A DNA stretch of 64,000 nucleotides from positions 558,001-622,000 of the forward strand of contig OZ251232.1 of assembly GCA_965240325.2 (NCBI GenBank), written 5' to 3'. Origin of the DNA: Rebecca billardiae RCC1528. Lineage: Eukaryota > Haptophyta. Numbering within the stretch: position 1 is the stretch's first letter; every line of letters starts with the position of its first letter. The notes under the pieces are model-generated. The model was not told where the DNA came from. It worked only from the letters and a program-made list of their open reading frames with translations, and ran no database searches. The position numbers and the translations under genes were made by a program. Positions 21,763-31,129 of this stretch are shown piece by piece.

Positions 21763-23271
21763 ATGACCGATGCGGGGAACGCCCCTGAGGGCTTTCGACG
21801 TGCAGCGGCGAGGTGCGCAAGGGCGGGGGCCACTCGCGTGCTGCTCGCCTGCGTGTACCATGCGATGGTGCATGCTACAGATCCACCGCGCTGCTCGGGC
21901 ACGGCGTACGTGCACGTCGGGCCTCACAAGACGGCCACGACGAGCATTCAGGAGCAGCTGCTGACAGAGGAGAGGCTGCGGCCCTTCGTCAAGCTAGATG
22001 GGTTCGGCGTGCCGAGCGGGATGAAAGGGCTCCGCTACGCCGGCGTGGTCCCCAAGGCGCACGCCCAGCTCGCGTTCGCGCTGCAGGGGGAGAAGGCAGA
22101 AATCCGGTTTGAGCCGCACACCATTCTCTCGCACTTTGCTGCGCAGATCCACGCTGCTGCGCGTAATGGCAGCTGCGTGCTCATCTCGAGCGAGGAGTTT
22201 GACCGGCCGTACGTCGATCTGCGCGGTCTGAGAGCGGTGCTGCGCCCGCTTGCTCGTCTGCGCTTCGTCGTCGTGTACCGCCGCCTTCCTGCGTGGCTGG
22301 GCAGCTGGCACTATCAGCTGTACCATCTCGGGCAGGGCACGCTGGCCGGCTTCGCGAAGAAGTACCTTCCCCTCGTGGCGTGGCATCGCTCTGCGTACGC
22401 CAAGACCCTCGCCACCGAGGGCTGGGCGCCCGCTGTTGCCCAGCGATACGCCGCGCACTTTGGCGGGGGCGCGGTGCTGACCATCAACCTGCACGCACTG
22501 CGCGGCAACAGCTCGGACCAGCTGGAGGAGCTGGTATGTGTGCACCTGCCCACGCCGCGAACGTGCGCGGCGGCGAGGGAGCGCACGGAGATCGTCCACG
22601 CCAACCCATCCCAGGACCTCCGCCTCCTCGACGTGCTGATGTACGTGGTGCGCCAAGGCGACGTGCCGGAGCACATCAGCCGAAGGGCCGGCGTGATGTC
22701 CACACTTGAACATCTGCGCGGCATGGAGCTGCCGAGTTTGAGCACGCTGGGCGTGGCGTGCTTGGACGGCGAGGCACTTCGGACACTCAGGCAACTCGCC
22801 TTGCAAGGTGAGGCGGTGCTGCTGCCGGATTGGCACACGCCGGAGGCCTTTGCGAGCGCATTCGACGAGGCGACAAATCGCAGCGCACCAGCGGCGCTTC
22901 ACACCGTGTGCTCCGCCGATACGGCTGCGCTGGGTGGACACAGAGGCAGAGCCCTTGCAGCAGCGTCCGGGCGCCGCTCGGCGCGCGGGAAGGGCACTCG
23001 TCACGCGCATCGCGGACAGCCCGGTGAACAACGCAAATCCTCGCTTGAAGCGAAGCGGTCAGCTGCTGTGAAGGCGCGTGGCCACGGGCAAACGGCCCGC
23101 AACAAAACGCTTGGGCAGAAGACGAGCGACCAGTACGACGTGTGGCGTGCGGCGGTGCGGTCGGCTGCTGCGATGGCCGCGCGCAACAACAGCCCGGCCA
23201 AGCAGGCGACGCTCGCTAAGCAGGATCGCCGCATTCCAATGAGGATGCTGCTCGGCATGCTCGATGGGTGA
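21763..23271 (+). CDS. Sulfotransferase-like protein
   Basis: A single exon of 502 residues. The PAPS-binding 5'-phosphosulfate loop is YVHVGPHKTATTSIQ (about residue 48-62), the form seen in Golgi/bacterial HKTGTTSIQ sulfotransferases. A 3'-phosphate-type segment follows at about 160-185 (LRFVVVYRRLPAWLGSWHYQ), and a conserved-looking LTINLHALRG near 245. The hydrophobic stretch around residues 25-35 (RVLLACVYHAMVHA) could be a weak signal anchor. The last about 100 residues are basic and low in complexity and are probably outside the fold. It likely sulfates a carbohydrate or protein in the secretory pathway; the acceptor is unknown. Confidence 0.75.
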   Translation: MTDAGNAPEGFRRAAARCARAGATRVLLACVYHAMVHATDPPRCSGTAYVHVGPHKTATTSIQEQLLTEERLRPFVKLDGFGVPSGMKGLRYAGVVPKAHAQLAFALQGEKAEIRFEPHTILSHFAAQIHAAARNGSCVLISSEEFDRPYVDLRGLRAVLRPLARLRFVVVYRRLPAWLGSWHYQLYHLGQGTLAGFAKKYLPLVAWHRSAYAKTLATEGWAPAVAQRYAAHFGGGAVLTINLHALRGNSSDQLEELVCVHLPTPRTCAAARERTEIVHANPSQDLRLLDVLMYVVRQGDVPEHISRRAGVMSTLEHLRGMELPSLSTLGVACLDGEALRTLRQLALQGEAVLLPDWHTPEAFASAFDEATNRSAPAALHTVCSADTAALGGHRGRALAAASGRRSARGKGTRHAHRGQPGEQRKSSLEAKRSAAVKARGHGQTARNKTLGQKTSDQYDVWRAAVRSAAAMAARNNSPAKQATLAKQDRRIPMRMLLGMLDG

Positions 23272-24157
23272 TCGGGTTTACAGCCCGGGGCAGGGGGGCC
23301 GCTCGGCCCGCTCGTCCAGCAGCACCGCCCTGAGGCTGAGTCACCCGCCACGGACCGTAGTCCGTACTGTCCGTACTGTAGCAGTAAGCTGCCGCAGCAG
23401 ATGATATATATGGCGGCGGCGGAATTACACCGCCGCCAGCAAATTATGGCCAACGCATCATTGATCATATGTCCTAGCAATAGTAATATTATATTATAAT
23501 ACTATATTATAATATAATATATTATATATATTTATAATGATGCATTAGCCATTAGTATTATCTGCTCGATAGTGACTTATAATGACTTGAGCCGGCGGCG
23601 CCAATAGTAGTTATTACTGATGTTGTAATATATATATATATATATATATAGTGAGATTATATATATAGTACGACGAATTTATTATAATTATTATTTATTA
23701 TTCTAGTAGTATTAGAATTTAATTATTTATAATTATAACTATTTAACGATTATATTACGCATATTTAAATAATGAATAGTTATTAGTGATGCCGTTGAAT
23801 TCGTAGTATGCACTATAACCGCGTAAGGCATGTATGTCATCACGCCCTGTCGACCCACTGACCACGGTCACGGGCCGAGGGCAGTCGCTCGTGGACTCGC
23901 CAGCCACTGCCGACGCTGCCGCGACCGCTGCCGGCCTGCCGCCGACTTGAATCTTGATGGCGCCTTCCACCGCGCCGCCGATCACACATCATATCGTCAC
24001 TGATGATGATGCAGGACCGCGGCGTTCCGGCCGTTCCGCGGCGGCGGCCGCCGCCCTTCCGGCTGATTCCGTAGCAGAGGAACCGCTGAACGAGAGCCAG
24101 GCTGTCCGTGTTGCTTGCCAACCAGCCAGGGCATGTTGCACCGTCGCCGTGAGAGTT
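23272..24157. other. AT-rich intergenic region
   Basis: About 890 bp between convergent genes. Bases 23480-23790 are strikingly AT-rich with TATAAT-like alternations and a short (TA)n at 23626-23650. No gene is supported. Confidence 0.6.
23626..23650. repeat. (TA)n microsatellite
   Basis: A short TA run inside the AT-rich spacer. Confidence 0.85.
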
Positions 24158-26092
24158 TTACGGCTGGAACTTGATTGAGTTGACAGCGCAGTCGATCTTC
24201 CCGCCCATGTACGTGCCCTTCTTCTTCTTGTCCTTCTCCTTGCGGAAGTTGGTGCCCTTCACCTGCGAGAGCTTCTCGTTGGCCTTTGCGCCCCAGAGGT
24301 AATTGAGGCCCACCGCGCCCTGCGTGCCGCCGTGCTTCATGTGCGCGTCGAAGCTGTTGTTCTTGAGGCGCGGGTCGATGGCGTCGTAGAAGTCCTTCTC
24401 AGACTCATCGACGCGCTTGAAGGGCGTGTTCTTCGGCGTTGGTTTCCCGCCGTCGGTCACCGCCTGCTTCTTGGCGGCCGGCTGCGCAGGCGACGCGTCC
24501 TCCTCGCCCTCGGATGAGCTCGCAGAGCTGTCGTCGTCGCTGCTGGCCGCCTTCGCCTGCGCCGCCGCCGCCGGCGGCTTGATCGGTGCCGGCTCCTCAC
24601 TCGAGTCGTCGCTGTCGTCGTCGCTACTCACCTCCATCGGCTGCGTGGCCGCCGCCGCCGGCTTGGCCGCCGCCGCCTCCTCGCTGTCGTCGTCGCTCGA
24701 GTCATCACTCGAATCGTCGTCGCTGCTCGCCGCCTTCGCCTGCGCCGCCGCTGCCGCCGGTGTGATCGGTGCCGGCTCATCGCTCGAGTCGTCGCTGTCG
24801 TCGTCGCTCGAGTCGTCGTCGCTGCTCGCCGCCTTCGCCTGCGCTGCCGCTGCTGCTGCCGGCTTGGCCGGCGCCGCCTCCTCGCTGTCGTCGTCGCTCG
24901 AGTCATCACTCGAATCGTCGTCGCTGCTGGCCGCCTTCGCCTGCCCCGCCGCTGCCGCCGGTGTGATCGGTGCCGGCTCATCGCTCGAGTCGTCGCTGTC
25001 GTCGTCGCTCGAGTCGTCGTCGCTGCTCGCCGCCTTCGCCTGCGCCGCCGCTGCTGCTGCCGGCTTGGCCGGCGCCGCCTCCTCGCTGTCGTCGTCGCTC
25101 GAGTCATCACTCGAATCGTCGTCGCTGCTGGCCGCCTTCGCCTGCGCCGCCGCTGCTGCTGCCGGCTTGGCCGGCGCCGCCTCCTCGCTGTCGTCGTCGC
25201 TCGAGTCATCACTCGAGTCGTCGTCGCTGCTGGCCGCCTTCGCCTGCGCCGCCGCTGCTGCTGCCGGCTTGGCCGGCGCCACCTCCTCGCTGTCGTCGTC
25301 GCTCGAGTCATCACTCGAATCGTCGTCGCTGCTGGCCGCCTTCGCCTGCGCTGCCGCTGCTGCTGCCGGCTTGGCCGGCGCCGCCTCCTCGCTGTCGTCG
25401 TCGCTCGAGTCATCGCTTGAGTCGTCGTCGCTGCTGGCCGTCTTTGCCTGCGCCGCCGCCGCCGCCGGCTTGATCGGTGCCGGCTCGTCACTCGAGGCAT
25501 CGCTCGAATCATCGTCGCTACTGGCCGCCTTCGCCTGCGCCGCCGCCGCCGCCGGCTTGATCGGTGCTGGCTCGTCAGTCGAGTCGTCGCTGTCGTCGTC
25601 GCTCGAGCCGTCGTCGCTGCTCACCTCCATTGGCTGCGCAGCTCCCGCCACCGGCTTGGCCGGCGCATCGTCATCGCTCGAGTCGTCACTCGAGTCATCG
25701 CTCGAGTCGTCGCTCGAGTCCTCGTCGCTGCTGGCCGCCTTTGCCGGCTGCGCAGCCGCCGCCGCCGGCTGGGCGGGCTGATCGCCAGCGCCCTTGGCGT
25801 CACTGTCGCTGTCGCTGTCGTCGCTGGAGTCGCCGTCGCTGCTACCGTCTTCCTCCTCGTCGTCGCTGCTGTTGTACTTGCCCTTCGCTGGCGGTGCGCG
25901 GGCGTCATCCGCAGCGCGCGTGTTGGGCGATGCCGCCGCGACAAGTGCGTGGAGCGAAGCGGCAGGCTTTACGGCAGCAGAGTTGGTGAGGTCGAGCGAG
26001 GCCTCGCTCACCAGCATGTCCGCGGTCTTCTTCAGCCCGCGCGTGACCAGATCGTCGTACACTAGCGCGAGGAGGCCGTTCTCCGCCGCCAT
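24158..26092 (-). CDS. NOLC1: Nopp140/SRP40-like nucleolar phosphoprotein
   Basis: A single exon of 644 residues from the ATG at 26092; the open frame extends to 26485, but the LisH-like start MAAENGLLALVYDDLV argues for the inner start. The centre is about ten alternations of Ser/Asp-rich acidic blocks (SSDDDSSDDSSDDDSEE) and Ala/Lys/Pro basic linkers (AAPAKPAAAAAAQAK), classic CK2-substrate repeats of Nopp140. The C-terminus has the SRP40_C domain: TPFKRVDESE, DPRLKNNSFDAH, GTNFRKEKDKKKKGTYMGG and VNSIKFQP. The family chaperones box C/D and H/ACA snoRNPs and links them to RNA polymerase I sites in nucleoli. The central repeats have a DNA period of 102 bp and are nearly identical. It shares a 286-bp divergent promoter with the SPFH gene. 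Confidence 0.92.
   Translation of the reverse strand: MAAENGLLALVYDDLVTRGLKKTADMLVSEASLDLTNSAAVKPAASLHALVAAASPNTRAADDARAPPAKGKYNSSDDEEEDGSSDGDSSDDSDSDSDAKGAGDQPAQPAAAAAQPAKAASSDEDSSDDSSDDSSDDSSDDDAPAKPVAGAAQPMEVSSDDGSSDDDSDDSTDEPAPIKPAAAAAQAKAASSDDDSSDASSDEPAPIKPAAAAAQAKTASSDDDSSDDSSDDDSEEAAPAKPAAAAAAQAKAASSDDDSSDDSSDDDSEEVAPAKPAAAAAAQAKAASSDDDSSDDSSDDDSEEAAPAKPAAAAAAQAKAASSDDDSSDDSSDDDSEEAAPAKPAAAAAAQAKAASSDDDSSDDDSDDSSDEPAPITPAAAAGQAKAASSDDDSSDDSSDDDSEEAAPAKPAAAAAAQAKAASSDDDSSDDDSDDSSDEPAPITPAAAAAQAKAASSDDDSSDDSSDDDSEEAAAAKPAAAATQPMEVSSDDDSDDSSEEPAPIKPPAAAAQAKAASSDDDSSASSSEGEEDASPAQPAAKKQAVTDGGKPTPKNTPFKRVDESEKDFYDAIDPRLKNNSFDAHMKHGGTQGAVGLNYLWGAKANEKLSQVKGTNFRKEKDKKKKGTYMGGKIDCAVNSIKFQP
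24530..25740 (-). repeat. Coding minisatellite, about 102-bp unit
   Basis: Tandem units encoding a Ser/Asp block plus an Ala/Lys/Pro linker. The phrase GCCGCCTTCGCCTGC recurs at 25131, 25233 and 25335, exactly 102 bp apart; flanking units vary in length. All changes keep the frame. Confidence 0.85.
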
Positions 26093-26378
26093 GGTGTCCG
26101 TCGAGCGCGCTGGCGACGTCGCGAACGTCCAGAGGAGGCACCGGGACCGGCGAGATTCGCCCACGTGCGCAGTCCTCCGCGTGAGCGACCGTGTCCACCC
26201 GCGAACGTGGACGTTAGCACAGCACGTATCCGCCTCCGGACTTTTCACCGGGTGCAATGATCCGGACTGGGCAAGGCTTCCGAGTTGCCGGCCCCCAAAC
26301 GATGGCTGGCCGGACCGCCGGCTGATCAAAGAAGTCTCAGCAAACCCCTCGCCCTGTCGCCCTTGAGGTGCCAGCGCG
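26093..26378. promoter_or_regulatory. Putative bidirectional promoter (Nopp140 and SPFH)
   Basis: 286 bp between divergent ATGs; assigned by position, no distinct motif recognised. Confidence 0.45.
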
Positions 26379-27674
26379 ATGATACTTGGCGCGGAGGAGC
26401 GCACGTGCTTCATGCTCGTGGCCGGCATCCTCGTCGTCATCCCCTCCATCGTGATGCTTGGCATGTCTTTCCACCGCCTGCACACGACCGAGGTGGGGCT
26501 CGACTACAACACGTTCACAGAGCACGTGTCCGAGACGGTGTACACCAAGCCGGGGCTGCACTTCCTGGGGCTGACGCACCGCTTCATCCGCTTCCCAAAG
26601 ACCATCCAGACGATGAGCTACAACGAAGCGGACGACGACATCCTGCACACGCGCACGGCGGACGGCCTCCCCGTGACGCTCGGCCTGTCGTTCCAGTTCC
26701 GGTTCGAGACGGCGCACGCGTACGAGCTGTACATGACGTTCGGCGGGCAGCACCTGCAGGTGATGGACAACGAGGCGCGCTCGTCGCTCGCCGACGTCGC
26801 GTGCAACTACTCCGCCTACCGCTTCTTCGCGGACAAGCAGGGCATCGCGTTCGACATGCAGCACTTCCTGAACAGCGACTTCACGCGCAAGCTGTACGCG
26901 TCGGTGGACGCGCTGCAGATCGAGACGATCGAGCTGCCGGCGCTGTTTCAGGAGGCGATCCTCGAGTCGATCAAGATGAAGCAGAGCATCCACGCCACCG
27001 TCAAGTACCGCGAGAACATGGACGTCACCTTCCAGCAGCAGGCGATGGTCGCCGGGCAGAACAAGAACCAGACGATCACGATCGCGCACGGCGAGGCGTC
27101 GCGCATCATGGAGGCGGCGCTCGCCAACGCGCGGATCACCAACGTCACGGCGGACGCGGAGATGTACTCGTACGGCAACGTGTCCGCCTCCCTCGGCTTC
27201 TCCCCCGAGAAGGACGATCTCCTCACCTACATCTGGTGCGCTCCCTGCTCGTGCGCACGCGCGCCCTCGCGCGCTGCGGTCGCCCAGCTGAGAGCGGCAC
27301 GCCCGGACTGCTGGCGCGCGCGGCGCAGGTGGGAGTCGGTGAAGCAGTCGGGAGAGCAGCAGGGCAAGTCGGCCTTCATGGTCGGCGTCAACCAGGCTGT
27401 CTATGTGGCAGGCTCGGGCATGCCCCAGCGGAGTGGCAGGCCGCAGCGCGCGCTGAGCGAGTCCTCGCTCGACGCAGACGCCGACACGGGCCCAGTGGCT
27501 GACGCTGCTTCCGCGACCGCGCAGTGGGACTCTGCGGGCCGCCTGGCGGGATTGGCGGGAGAGGCGCCCTCCGGCGACGGCGCGCCACCCCGCGCCCCGT
27601 TGCTCGACGTGAAGTGGGGCCTTGGGCTCGACGGGAGGGTTCCGCGGACATCGGCATCCATCTCTGAGAGCTGA
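26379..27674 (+). CDS. SPFH/band-7 domain membrane protein
   Basis: Two exons, 26379-27235 and 27329-27674, with a 93-bp intron (donor GTGCGC, acceptor GCGCAG) that leaves the frame open if retained; spliced length is 400 residues. A hydrophobic anchor at about 12-32 (MLVAGILVVIPSIVMLGMSF) precedes a prohibitin/stomatin-like domain at about 35-270: VGLDYNTFTEHVSETVYTKP, LTHRFIRFPKTIQTM, ADGLPVTLGLSFQFRFE and a long helix with AHGEASRIMEAALANARI. Exon 2 adds FMVGVNQAVYV and then a low-complexity Pro/Ala/Ser tail. SPFH proteins oligomerise into membrane microdomain scaffolds; which membrane is not evident. If the intron were retained, 31 extra residues would be inserted. Confidence 0.82.
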   Translation: MILGAEERTCFMLVAGILVVIPSIVMLGMSFHRLHTTEVGLDYNTFTEHVSETVYTKPGLHFLGLTHRFIRFPKTIQTMSYNEADDDILHTRTADGLPVTLGLSFQFRFETAHAYELYMTFGGQHLQVMDNEARSSLADVACNYSAYRFFADKQGIAFDMQHFLNSDFTRKLYASVDALQIETIELPALFQEAILESIKMKQSIHATVKYRENMDVTFQQQAMVAGQNKNQTITIAHGEASRIMEAALANARITNVTADAEMYSYGNVSASLGFSPEKDDLLTYIWCAPCSCARAPSRAAVAQLRAARPDCWRARRRWESVKQSGEQQGKSAFMVGVNQAVYVAGSGMPQRSGRPQRALSESSLDADADTGPVADAASATAQWDSAGRLAGLAGEAPSGDGAPPRAPLLDVKWGLGLDGRVPRTSASISES

Positions 27675-28073
27675 GAGTGCCAGACGACTCCTCACTCATC
27701 ACTCAGACTCTCGGACTCGGAGCAGACGACATCGTCCCAGCTATATACGCTAGTAGTTATTACTTTTAAAATTAAAGTTACGAGACGCGACTATACTGCT
27801 GCTGCTATACTGACGACTCAGCAATCGGAATGACGCGATCCGACGATATAAGTATATGGCGTAAATATGCGCGCTCATCGTCGCCGATAGACCGGATCGA
27901 CCGTCGTGTCGATCATAATAATAGCGTGATGATGTAACTATATTCCTCGTCAGGCTGATGACGATGCAAGTCGTAGTTAGCGCCGATTGCGCCGATAGCG
28001 CGGCATTATTAGCGCGCGTGCGTGCACGCGTGTCGCGTTGCTCGGGCCGCTCACGTACCGACGACGTCCGTCA
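27675..28073. other. Intergenic spacer, convergent genes
   Basis: About 400 bp of mixed composition; nothing recognised beyond CACTCAGACTC-type words after the SPFH stop. Confidence 0.5.
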
Positions 28074-29864
28074 TCAGCCGCCCGCGTCTGCCTCAAGCTC
28101 GTAATCGTCCTCCTCGCTGGAGGACTCTCCGTCAAGCTGCGCGGCCATCGCCTCCAGCCGCGCCTTCTGCTCCTCGTATGAATCTGGCTCGGGTTGGCCT
28201 GTGGTGCCCCCGGCCGCTGCCTCTGCGTCCGCAGCATCGCCGTGTGCGCCGTCCGCCGCCGCCGCCGCCATTGCCTCAGCTTTGTAGTTGGTCTGCCCGT
28301 CGAAGAACTCGGCCTCGAGGGCGCGCCCGCCGAAACGCCGCCCCGACATGAGCGCCTGGCACACCTCGGCGGCAGCGCCCGTCCGAAACTTGACGGCGGC
28401 GACGCCCTCGGGGTGGCCCTCGAAGACGGTCACCTTCTCGACCGGGCCGCACTTGGCCGCCTCGGCGAGCAGGTCGTCGCGCAGGTTGGCGTACGCCGCG
28501 CGCACCTCGTCCTCGCCGCCCTCCGCCGCGGCGGCGCGCACCTCGGCCGGGTCGAACGCGTGCTTCAGTATCACCACGCGCACCTCCTTGCCGCCCGTCG
28601 AGAGGCCGTCCTCCCAGACCGCGAGCTTGCGCCTCTCGAGCTGCCGCCGCTGCTTGAGGGCCGCCTGCACGCGCGGCGGCGCGCCGGGAGCACGGGGTCT
28701 CATCATGGGCGTGCTGCGCGCTTGCGCGGCGGCACGCGGAGGGCAAGGCGCGGGTGCACCCGGGAGCGCGGCGCACCGCGGCGCGCAGCGCTCCATGCTG
28801 CACGCCTTGCACACGGATGCATGCACACACACATGGATGTAAGCACACACACACGCGCACACACACGCACACATTCGCACACACACCTGATCATCTTTGT
28901 TGAGCGTCGTCGGCTCATACGCGCCCTTGAGCTCGAAGCGGGCCCGCTCGACGCTGAGAGGCGGCGCGGAGGGCGGCGCGTCGGGCACCATGTACCCATG
29001 GCGCAGCTCGAGCGCCAGATCGACCGACTCCTTGCGCACGAACGTGACGACGCCATCGCCCTTGGGCAGCCCGTCCGCTCCGCGGTACAGCTTCACCTTG
29101 CGCTCGCCGGTGAGCGGCTCCGACTTGATCACGCCGCACGGCTCGAAGAGCGCGGCCAGCGCGTCGGGCGTGTCCACGCTGGGCGGCAGGTTGCTCACGT
29201 ACACGCTCGACGGGTTGTGCGCCTTGAACTTGCGCTTCTTGCTTCGTCGGCGCGGGCCATCGGCCGCGGGCGCCCCAGCGCCAGCGGCCGGAGCTGGGCG
29301 GCCGGGCCGAGCTGCGGCACTCGCGTTCACAAGAGCCTCGTTGCCGCCAGTGCGGGGCAGCGCGGCGGTGTCCGCCGATCCGAGCTGCGACGGCGCGCCA
29401 TCGTCGGCCGCTCCGCCGCTCGCGGCGAACTCCTGCTCCGCGTCGGCCGCTGCCTGTGCCGCGACGAACATTGCCTTGAGCTGTGGCACCTCGCGCAGCT
29501 CCAGCCACGCGCCCATCCCGTCCTTCCACACCGCCGTCATGCCGTCCACGTCGCCAGCCAGCATGGCTGCTTGCAGGTCTCCCACGCCGAGCGGGCCCGC
29601 AACACTCTTGTCCGCGCGCTGGTAGTACCACTTGGACGGCGCTGGTGCCGCCGTGGGGAGTGACGGCGGGGCGGCGCCTGCCGCTCGCACGGCGGCGGCG
29701 ACCTCGGGCACGGCCGATGGCGGGAGCCACTCGGGCATGCCGTCGCGCCAAACGACACGCGCACTGCCTAGCGCATGGGCACTCACGGGCCCACGCGCCT
29801 CCTTCGACCCCGTGTGGTCGAGGTAGTACCACGACGCGTCTGGAGCCGCGGCACCGTCCGCCAT
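28074..29864 (-). CDS. HTATSF1: HTATSF1/Cus2-like U2 snRNP splicing factor with two N-terminal GYF-like domains
   Basis: Two exons, 29864-28887 and 28664-28074; the 222-bp intron (donor GTGTGT, acceptor GTGCAG) contains a (CA)n tract and is a multiple of three. The product is 522 residues. Residues about 10-55 (SWYYLDHTG, GPVSAHAL, VWRDGMPEWLP) and 78-130 (KWYYQRADKSVAGPLGVGDL, VWKDGMGAWLEL) are two GYF_2-like modules. A basic patch (RRRSKKRKFKAHNPS) leads into RRM1 (VYVSNLPPSVDTPD, GDGVVTFVRKESV). Exon 2 has LEQ-type basic helix ALKQRRQLERRKLAVWEDG and an RRM2 of UHM type (VVILKHAFDPAEV, GVAAVKFRTG, GRRFGGRALEAEFFDG, with the RxF loop). The tail is acidic. Human and yeast orthologues act at the SF3B1/U2 snRNP step of splicing. 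Confidence 0.88.
   Translation of the reverse strand: MADGAAAPDASWYYLDHTGSKEARGPVSAHALGSARVVWRDGMPEWLPPSAVPEVAAAVRAAGAAPPSLPTAAPAPSKWYYQRADKSVAGPLGVGDLQAAMLAGDVDGMTAVWKDGMGAWLELREVPQLKAMFVAAQAAADAEQEFAASGGAADDGAPSQLGSADTAALPRTGGNEALVNASAAARPGRPAPAAGAGAPAADGPRRRSKKRKFKAHNPSSVYVSNLPPSVDTPDALAALFEPCGVIKSEPLTGERKVKLYRGADGLPKGDGVVTFVRKESVDLALELRHGYMVPDAPPSAPPLSVERARFELKGAYEPTTLNKDDQVCVRMCACVCACVCAYIHVCVHASVCKACSMERCAPRCAALPGAPAPCPPRAAAQARSTPMMRPRAPGAPPRVQAALKQRRQLERRKLAVWEDGLSTGGKEVRVVILKHAFDPAEVRAAAAEGGEDEVRAAYANLRDDLLAEAAKCGPVEKVTVFEGHPEGVAAVKFRTGAAAEVCQALMSGRRFGGRALEAEFFDGQTNYKAEAMAAAAADGAHGDAADAEAAAGGTTGQPEPDSYEEQKARLEAMAAQLDGESSSEEDDYELEADAGG
28822..28886. repeat. (CA)n-rich tract in the HTATSF1 intron
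   Basis: Interrupted CA repeats (GT on the sense strand) directly adjoining the 5' splice site, so the donor GTGTGT is part of the microsatellite. Confidence 0.85.
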
Positions 29865-30328
29865 TGCTGCAATACGTAGTACGGTACCGCGCGCTTTTTC
29901 TGGACGCGTCGGGGCGCCGCCGCCGCCACCGCGGCGCCGCCGCCGGCCCGGGCGCCGCGGCGATCCATCTCGGCAGTCTCGGCGGTCTTCCGGCTGGCTC
30001 GGCAGCGGTGTTCGGTCTTCCGTGCTCTCCAGCTCGGTGTTTCGGTCGAACTCCCGTTACATTTCCATTTCCATTTTACAATTCTCACTACAACACAGCG
30101 CAGCAAACCGTCATCACCGTGCGTGCGCTGCGAGATTCGACGCGACGACCCTTGCGCCCGGCGGCGGAGTGCAACACGGCGCCCCACCCCGCCCTCGCCG
30201 CTTTCCTCATCGCGCTTGCCCCGCCGGTGCGCGCCATCATCCCTCGTTGGTCGTTTCCGTCTCCGCCCCGCGCCGTCGCGCCCTTACGCCGGATCACGCC
30301 CGGCCGCTGCACCGTGCAGGCTTGCAAC
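29865..30328. promoter_or_regulatory. Divergent upstream region of HTATSF1-like and pirin
   Basis: 464 bp between start codons. It contains a lower-GC patch TTACATTTCCATTTCCATTT (30057-30076). The pirin frame is open through part of it without recognisable protein, so it is treated as promoter and 5' UTR. Confidence 0.45.
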
Positions 30329-31129
30329 ATGGCGGCACGCTTCACCACGATCAAGGAGAGCTCGCTCTTCCGCTCTGAGCCCAATCCGGCGTGGTTCGGC
30401 AACGAGGGGAACCCCACGTCGCGGCCCAAAGGCTGGGACGCGAAGAACTGGCTGACCTCCCGCTTCCACTTCTCGTTCGCCGAGTGGTCGGACGGCAAGC
30501 CCAACTTTGGCGTGCTGAGGGTGCTCAACGACGACCGCGTGCAGCCCGCGCGCGGGTTCGGCACGCACCCCCATCGCGATATGGAGATCGTGACGTACAT
30601 CGTCGAGGGCGAGCTCACACACCAGGACTCGATGGGCACTGCCGAGACGCTCGGCCGCGGCGCGGTACAGTTCATGACCGCTGGCACTGGCGTCCGCCAC
30701 TCAGAGCACAACCTCTCCCCTGAGAAGCCGCTGCGATTCATCCAGATGTGGATCATGCCCAAGCAGCGCGGGCTGAAGCCCAACTACGGCTCGGCGGTCG
30801 GCGAAGACGCCGCGCGGCACAACAAGTGGGCGCACGTCGTGGGCGCAGCCGGCGCGCCGGGCGCGCAGCCACCCGTCGCCATCAACCAGGATGCCAACAT
30901 CTTCGTGTCCGAGCTGGACGGCGGGCTGGCGCTGCCGTTCGAGGTGAAAGCCGGGCGGCAGGTGTACTTTGTGTGCCTCGAGGGTGACGTCACCGTCGGC
31001 CACTCGGAGGGCGCGAGTACAGCCCTCGAGGCGCACGACGCGGCCGAGGTGGTAGGCGCAATGCAGCTGGACGTGAAGGCGGGGCCAGCGGGTGCGCACT
31101 GCCTTGTCGTGGAGATGGCGGCGCAGTAG
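30329..31129 (+). CDS. Pirin-like cupin protein
   Basis: A single exon of 266 residues from the ATG at 30329 (the frame is open to 29483 but the upstream part is not pirin-like). The sequence follows the YhhW/pirin bicupin pattern: HFSFAEW, FGVLRVLNDDRVQPARGF, the metal-binding pair in THPHRDMEIVTYIVEG, then LTHQDS, QFMTAGTGVRHSEHN and LRFIQMWIMP. The second cupin is less conserved, with FVSELDGG and VYFVCLEGDVTV. Pirins bind Fe; bacterial relatives have quercetinase activity and animal pirin is a nuclear cofactor. The role here is not known. There is no targeting peptide, so cytosolic or nuclear. Confidence 0.9.
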   Translation: MAARFTTIKESSLFRSEPNPAWFGNEGNPTSRPKGWDAKNWLTSRFHFSFAEWSDGKPNFGVLRVLNDDRVQPARGFGTHPHRDMEIVTYIVEGELTHQDSMGTAETLGRGAVQFMTAGTGVRHSEHNLSPEKPLRFIQMWIMPKQRGLKPNYGSAVGEDAARHNKWAHVVGAAGAPGAQPPVAINQDANIFVSELDGGLALPFEVKAGRQVYFVCLEGDVTVGHSEGASTALEAHDAAEVVGAMQLDVKAGPAGAHCLVVEMAAQ

